From contig JAPLJL010000145.1 of NCBI GenBank assembly GCA_026388615.1, forward strand, positions 1 through 8,067: a stretch of DNA of 8,067 nucleotides. Direction: 5' to 3'. Position 1 is the stretch's first letter; each line of letters begins with the position of its first letter. Below the pieces are notes generated by a model. That model did no database searches. It saw only the letters and a program-made list of their open reading frames with translations, and had not been told where the DNA came from. Shown here piece after piece: positions 6,529 through 8,067 of the stretch. Both the position numbers and the translations under genes were made by a program. The stretch comes from Pseudomonadota bacterium. GTDB taxonomy: Bacteria; Desulfobacterota; JAPLJL01.

Positions 6529-6700
6529 GGGGAAGGTTCTCGCGACACGAACTCTTCGGAAATAAGGTTGCGAGAAACTCGACGATAAGGTATCTATCGA
6601 TACTGGTTAGACCCGGTTGCCCCGAGCGAAGTCGAGGGGCGGGTCAACCTGCCGGGATTACGGTACGGCAGCTATTGTGAGGGGAGCGAAACCTTCCCCC
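6528..6700 (+). ncRNA. Candidate structured RNA or small palindromic element (unrecognised)
   Basis: An exact 11-bp inverted repeat, GGGGGAAGGTT (6528-6538) and AACCTTCCCCC (6690-6700), closes a 151-nt interior full of nested stems. Stem A pairs 6537-6546 with 6567-6576: 10 bp with one G-U that forms only in plus-strand RNA (it competes with two closing pairs), topped by CGAA/TTCG. Stem B pairs 6589-6594 with 6599-6604. Stem C is 14 bp: 6605-6608/6646-6649, 6610-6614/6641-6645 and 6619-6623/6636-6640, with bulges at 6609 and 6615-6618. Stem D pairs 6650-6654 with 6666-6670. I do not recognise a known family: motifs of RNase P, SRP RNA, tmRNA, 6S and common riboswitches were not evident. The top of stem C (CCCCGAGCGAAGTCGAGGGG) resembles a palindrome dispersed in many bacteria, so a non-autonomous mobile element is the main alternative. 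Confidence 0.4.
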
Positions 6701-6750
6701 AAAAGAATATAACTGCCAGCGAAAAAGAAGATTGCTTCGCTACCGTGCGC

Positions 6751-6828
6751 TAGGCTCTTAGGCTTTCCCCTCTTAGCGCTATGCTCTCTGCCTTATGCCC
6801 TATGCTCTGTACGCTTTGACATTTGACC
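6751..6828. repeat. Degenerate heptamer-phased repeat tract
   Basis: From 6780 the sequence divides into seven heptads with no slip: TATGCTC, TCTGCCT, TATGCCC, TATGCTC, TGTACGC, TTTGACA, TTTGACC. T is invariant at positions 1 and 3, and G is nearly so at position 4. Upstream, TAGGCTC, TTAGGCT, TTCCCCT and TTAGCGC continue the phase with one 1-nt slip. The tract ends 23 nt before the isomerase start and has no coding potential that I can support. Confidence 0.6.
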
Positions 6829-6843
6829 TTGGATTCTTCTAAC
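6816..6843 (+). promoter_or_regulatory. Weak promoter candidate for the TIM-barrel isomerase gene
   Basis: A perfect -35 TTGACA (6816-6821) is followed after 16 nt by TCTAAC (6838-6843), which matches TATAAT at 4 of 6 positions. Transcription would begin close to the ATG at 6852, giving a leaderless or almost leaderless mRNA; no Shine-Dalgarno sequence is visible. The TTGACA is also part of the heptamer tract, so the match may be incidental. Confidence 0.3.
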
Positions 6844-6851
6844 CTTTTTCC

Positions 6852-7724
6852 ATGATTCCCAGTCTATCCACTCACTTTTTCGTATTTTATGAATTGAACG
6901 AAGAAATCCTCCGCCTGATCCGGTCCGGAGGGTTTGAAAACATCGAACTCTGGGGAATGGCTCCTCACCTCTCCCTGAACGACCCGGCGAAACTTAAAGA
7001 TATCTCGCGGGTCATTAAAGACCAGGGAATCAGGGTTCGGAGCATGCACGCGCCTTTCTACCGCGCGATCTGGGACGCCTTCAACGACAACTGGCTTTCG
7101 CTCTCGGATCCCGACGCGGGCAGACGCCGGGAAGCCCTGGACATGGCGGTCAAGGCTATTAAAGCCTCGGAAATCTTTGGGCATCGGGTCCTGGTTCTTC
7201 ATTGCGGTTTTTCGGAAAAAAAGAACGGCCGGGATGAAAAATATCTGGTCGGAAGTATTAAAAAATTAATCGAGATCTCCCGGGATTACGGAGTCAAACT
7301 GGCCCTGGAAAACGGTCCGGATTCTTATGGCGGGGTTTCCTCGGCGCTCGGAATCATCCAGGAATTTGATCCGGAAAGCCTGGGCTTTTGCCTCGATCTT
7401 GGTCACGCCAACCTCGAACCGGGAATGAATCCGGCTCGAGCGATCAAGAGGATAGGTCTCCGTCTGGCCAACCTTCATGTTTCCGATAATTACGGAAAAA
7501 CCGACGAGCATAATCCGCCCGGCCAGGGGAACATCGCCTGGAAAAAAGTCGGGAAAAACCTGGGCGCCCTTTCCCATCCGGAAGTATCAACGGGTTCCGC
7601 ACCCCAGCTTACTTTTACATTTGAACTTGCGGACCATGACCGCGGTCAGCCCCAAACCCTGGAAAGGTTCGACCCGGTGGTAAAAAAGGCCCGGGCTTTT
7701 TTCAACAAATTTTTTCCCGGGTGA
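6852..7724 (+). CDS. Sugar phosphate isomerase/epimerase-like TIM-barrel protein
   Basis: 290 residues of the xylose-isomerase-like TIM-barrel superfamily (AP endonuclease 2/IolE/IolI type). Metal and substrate positions fall in the usual strand order: IELWG (Glu32), MHAPF (His66), LHCGF (His117), ALENG (Glu153), CLDLGHANL (Asp182, His185), LHVSDNYG (His209), a DEHNPPGQGNIAW loop with His220, and FELAD (Glu258). Members isomerise or epimerise sugars or inositol derivatives, often in the cytoplasm; the substrate cannot be assigned. Between NLGAL (~236-240) and FTFELA the stretch SHPEVSTGSAPQ looks longer than the usual short turn there and may be a small insertion. No ribosome binding site precedes the ATG at 6852, yet conserved barrel sequence starts at once, so this start is likely. 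It is divergent from the deacylase operon. No clear terminator follows. Confidence 0.8.
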   Translation: MIPSLSTHFFVFYELNEEILRLIRSGGFENIELWGMAPHLSLNDPAKLKDISRVIKDQGIRVRSMHAPFYRAIWDAFNDNWLSLSDPDAGRRREALDMAVKAIKASEIFGHRVLVLHCGFSEKKNGRDEKYLVGSIKKLIEISRDYGVKLALENGPDSYGGVSSALGIIQEFDPESLGFCLDLGHANLEPGMNPARAIKRIGLRLANLHVSDNYGKTDEHNPPGQGNIAWKKVGKNLGALSHPEVSTGSAPQLTFTFELADHDRGQPQTLERFDPVVKKARAFFNKFFPG

Positions 7725-7752
7725 ACAATTCCTTACAAAAAAACTGCATTAT

Positions 7753-7781
7753 TTGACTATATCTTACTTTTTACCTAAAAT
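7753..7781 (+). promoter_or_regulatory. Sigma-70-type promoter of the right-edge exported-protein gene
   Basis: TTGACT (7753-7758) matches the -35 consensus at 5 of 6 positions and TAAAAT (7776-7781) the -10 at 5 of 6, with an ideal 17-nt spacer. The start would be near 7788, leaving a leader of ~33 nt that contains the ribosome binding site. A perfect TATAAT at 7799-7804 lies too close to the gene to be the main -10. Confidence 0.7.
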
Positions 7782-7808
7782 ATTGCCGTCGGTAAAGGTA
7801 TAATAAAC

Positions 7809-7814
7809 GGAGGG
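7809..7814 (+). promoter_or_regulatory. Ribosome binding site fixing the TTG start at 7821
   Basis: GGAGGG lies 6 nt before TTG at 7821, which begins a clear signal peptide in frame. No ATG lies nearer; the first in-frame ATG falls within the hydrophobic core of the signal peptide and would destroy it. Confidence 0.75.
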
Positions 7815-7820
7815 AAAAAG

Positions 7821-8067
7821 TTGTTTACCAAGTCAAAATACCTGCTATTTGTGATTCTGGCCCTGATCATGGTTTCAGGCGCGGGCACTGCTTTTGCAGC
7901 CAATCCGGTTCGAGTTGGGTGCATCCCCTTTGAAAACATCACCGATTCAAAAGATTTTTGGAATGCCTGGGATGCAGCAGCAGACAATTATCCCTTCATG
8001 GTACTGACTTCGTCTATCTTGATGCCGGAGTTCTTTAAAGGCAAAGCCCTTGACATGTTGAAAACTG
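7821..8067 (+). CDS. Exported protein of unknown function, N-terminal part (runs off window)
   Basis: The open frame starts at TTG and continues to the right edge, giving 82 complete codons. The first ~26 residues (MFTKSKYLLFVILALIMV...) form a Sec signal peptide with a good cleavage site at AFA/AN. The mature start, NPVRVGCIPFENITDSKDFW, has the look of a first beta strand of a periplasmic alpha/beta domain (compare the 'VaVlPFeN' start of CsgG/TolB-N-like proteins), but this is weak. The Cys in VGC is not a lipobox because it lies after the signal peptidase I site. It has its own promoter (7753-7781) and ribosome binding site, so it is probably transcribed separately from the isomerase 96 nt upstream. 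Function not assignable from this fragment. Confidence 0.75.
   Translation, partial: MFTKSKYLLFVILALIMVSGAGTAFAANPVRVGCIPFENITDSKDFWNAWDAAADNYPFMVLTSSILMPEFFKGKALDMLKT

Noticed and set aside
6650..6671. SRP RNA-like string (TGCCGGGATTACGGTACGGCA)
   Set aside because: It superficially recalls the 3' part of SRP RNA, but the GGAAGGAAGCAG-type conserved loop is absent from the block.
6471..6680. 69-residue plus-strand open frame inside the candidate RNA block
   Set aside because: Its sequence (for example CPERSRGAG) is what translated palindromic repeats typically give. There is no ribosome binding site, and the stems explain the composition better.
7683..7700. AAAAAGGCCCGGGCTTTTTT palindrome as a terminator of the isomerase gene
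   Set aside because: It lies within conserved-length coding sequence (KKARAFF), ~25 nt before the stop codon, and the stem is mostly A-T. It could slow polymerase, but I cannot support it as the terminator.
7799..7804. Perfect TATAAT before the right-edge gene
   Set aside because: Transcription from it would begin inside the ribosome binding site, and the -35 region at the correct distance is poor. The 7753-7781 promoter is a better fit.

Overview
The window comes from a bacterium with a Gram-negative-type envelope. Three genes encode Sec-exported proteins, two of them in LPP20/FlgT-N-like families, and the GC content is moderate to high. The dispersed intergenic repeats resemble those common in uncultivated Desulfobacterota-like or candidate-phylum genomes. 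I cannot place it more precisely; taxonomy is inference. No rRNA, tRNA, CRISPR array, transposase or phage gene was seen.

Layout. The left edge holds the 3' part of a plus-strand diacylglycerol-kinase-family lipid kinase (2-676). It converges on two minus-strand genes for exported proteins: a FlgT-N-like protein (742-1959) and, upstream of it, an LPP20-like protein (2073-2888). An intrinsic terminator at 676-706 serves this pair. The 2889-3161 gap carries a GC-rich hairpin, an inverted pair of dRS3-like palindromes and a probable terminator. Next is a three-gene minus-strand operon, in transcription order: N-acyl-D-amino-acid deacylase (6391 to 4808), a class I glutamine-amidotransferase-like gamma-glutamyl hydrolase (4753 to 4010) and undecaprenyl-diphosphatase UppP (3989 to 3162). 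The 6392-6851 gap separates this operon from a divergent plus-strand TIM-barrel isomerase/epimerase (6852-7724). After a good sigma-70-type promoter, a further exported protein starts with TTG at 7821 and runs off the right edge.

How the genes may work together. Removal of N-acyl groups from D-amino acids, hydrolysis of gamma-glutamyl bonds and recycling of undecaprenyl pyrophosphate would together suit salvage or remodelling of cell-wall material. That link is inference from operon structure.

The most notable material is non-coding. (1) Positions 6528-6700 can fold into a multibranched structure closed by an 11-bp perfect inverted repeat, a candidate structured RNA or small non-autonomous element. 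(2) Short heptamer-phased repeats lie in several gaps; one perfect 7-bp array encodes the last residues and the stop codon of the deacylase. (3) The dRS3-like pair differs at four positions that form two compensatory base-pair changes. (4) The two divergent genes at 6391 and 6852 lack Shine-Dalgarno sequences and have -10-like boxes only 6-8 nt from the start codon, suggesting leaderless mRNAs.
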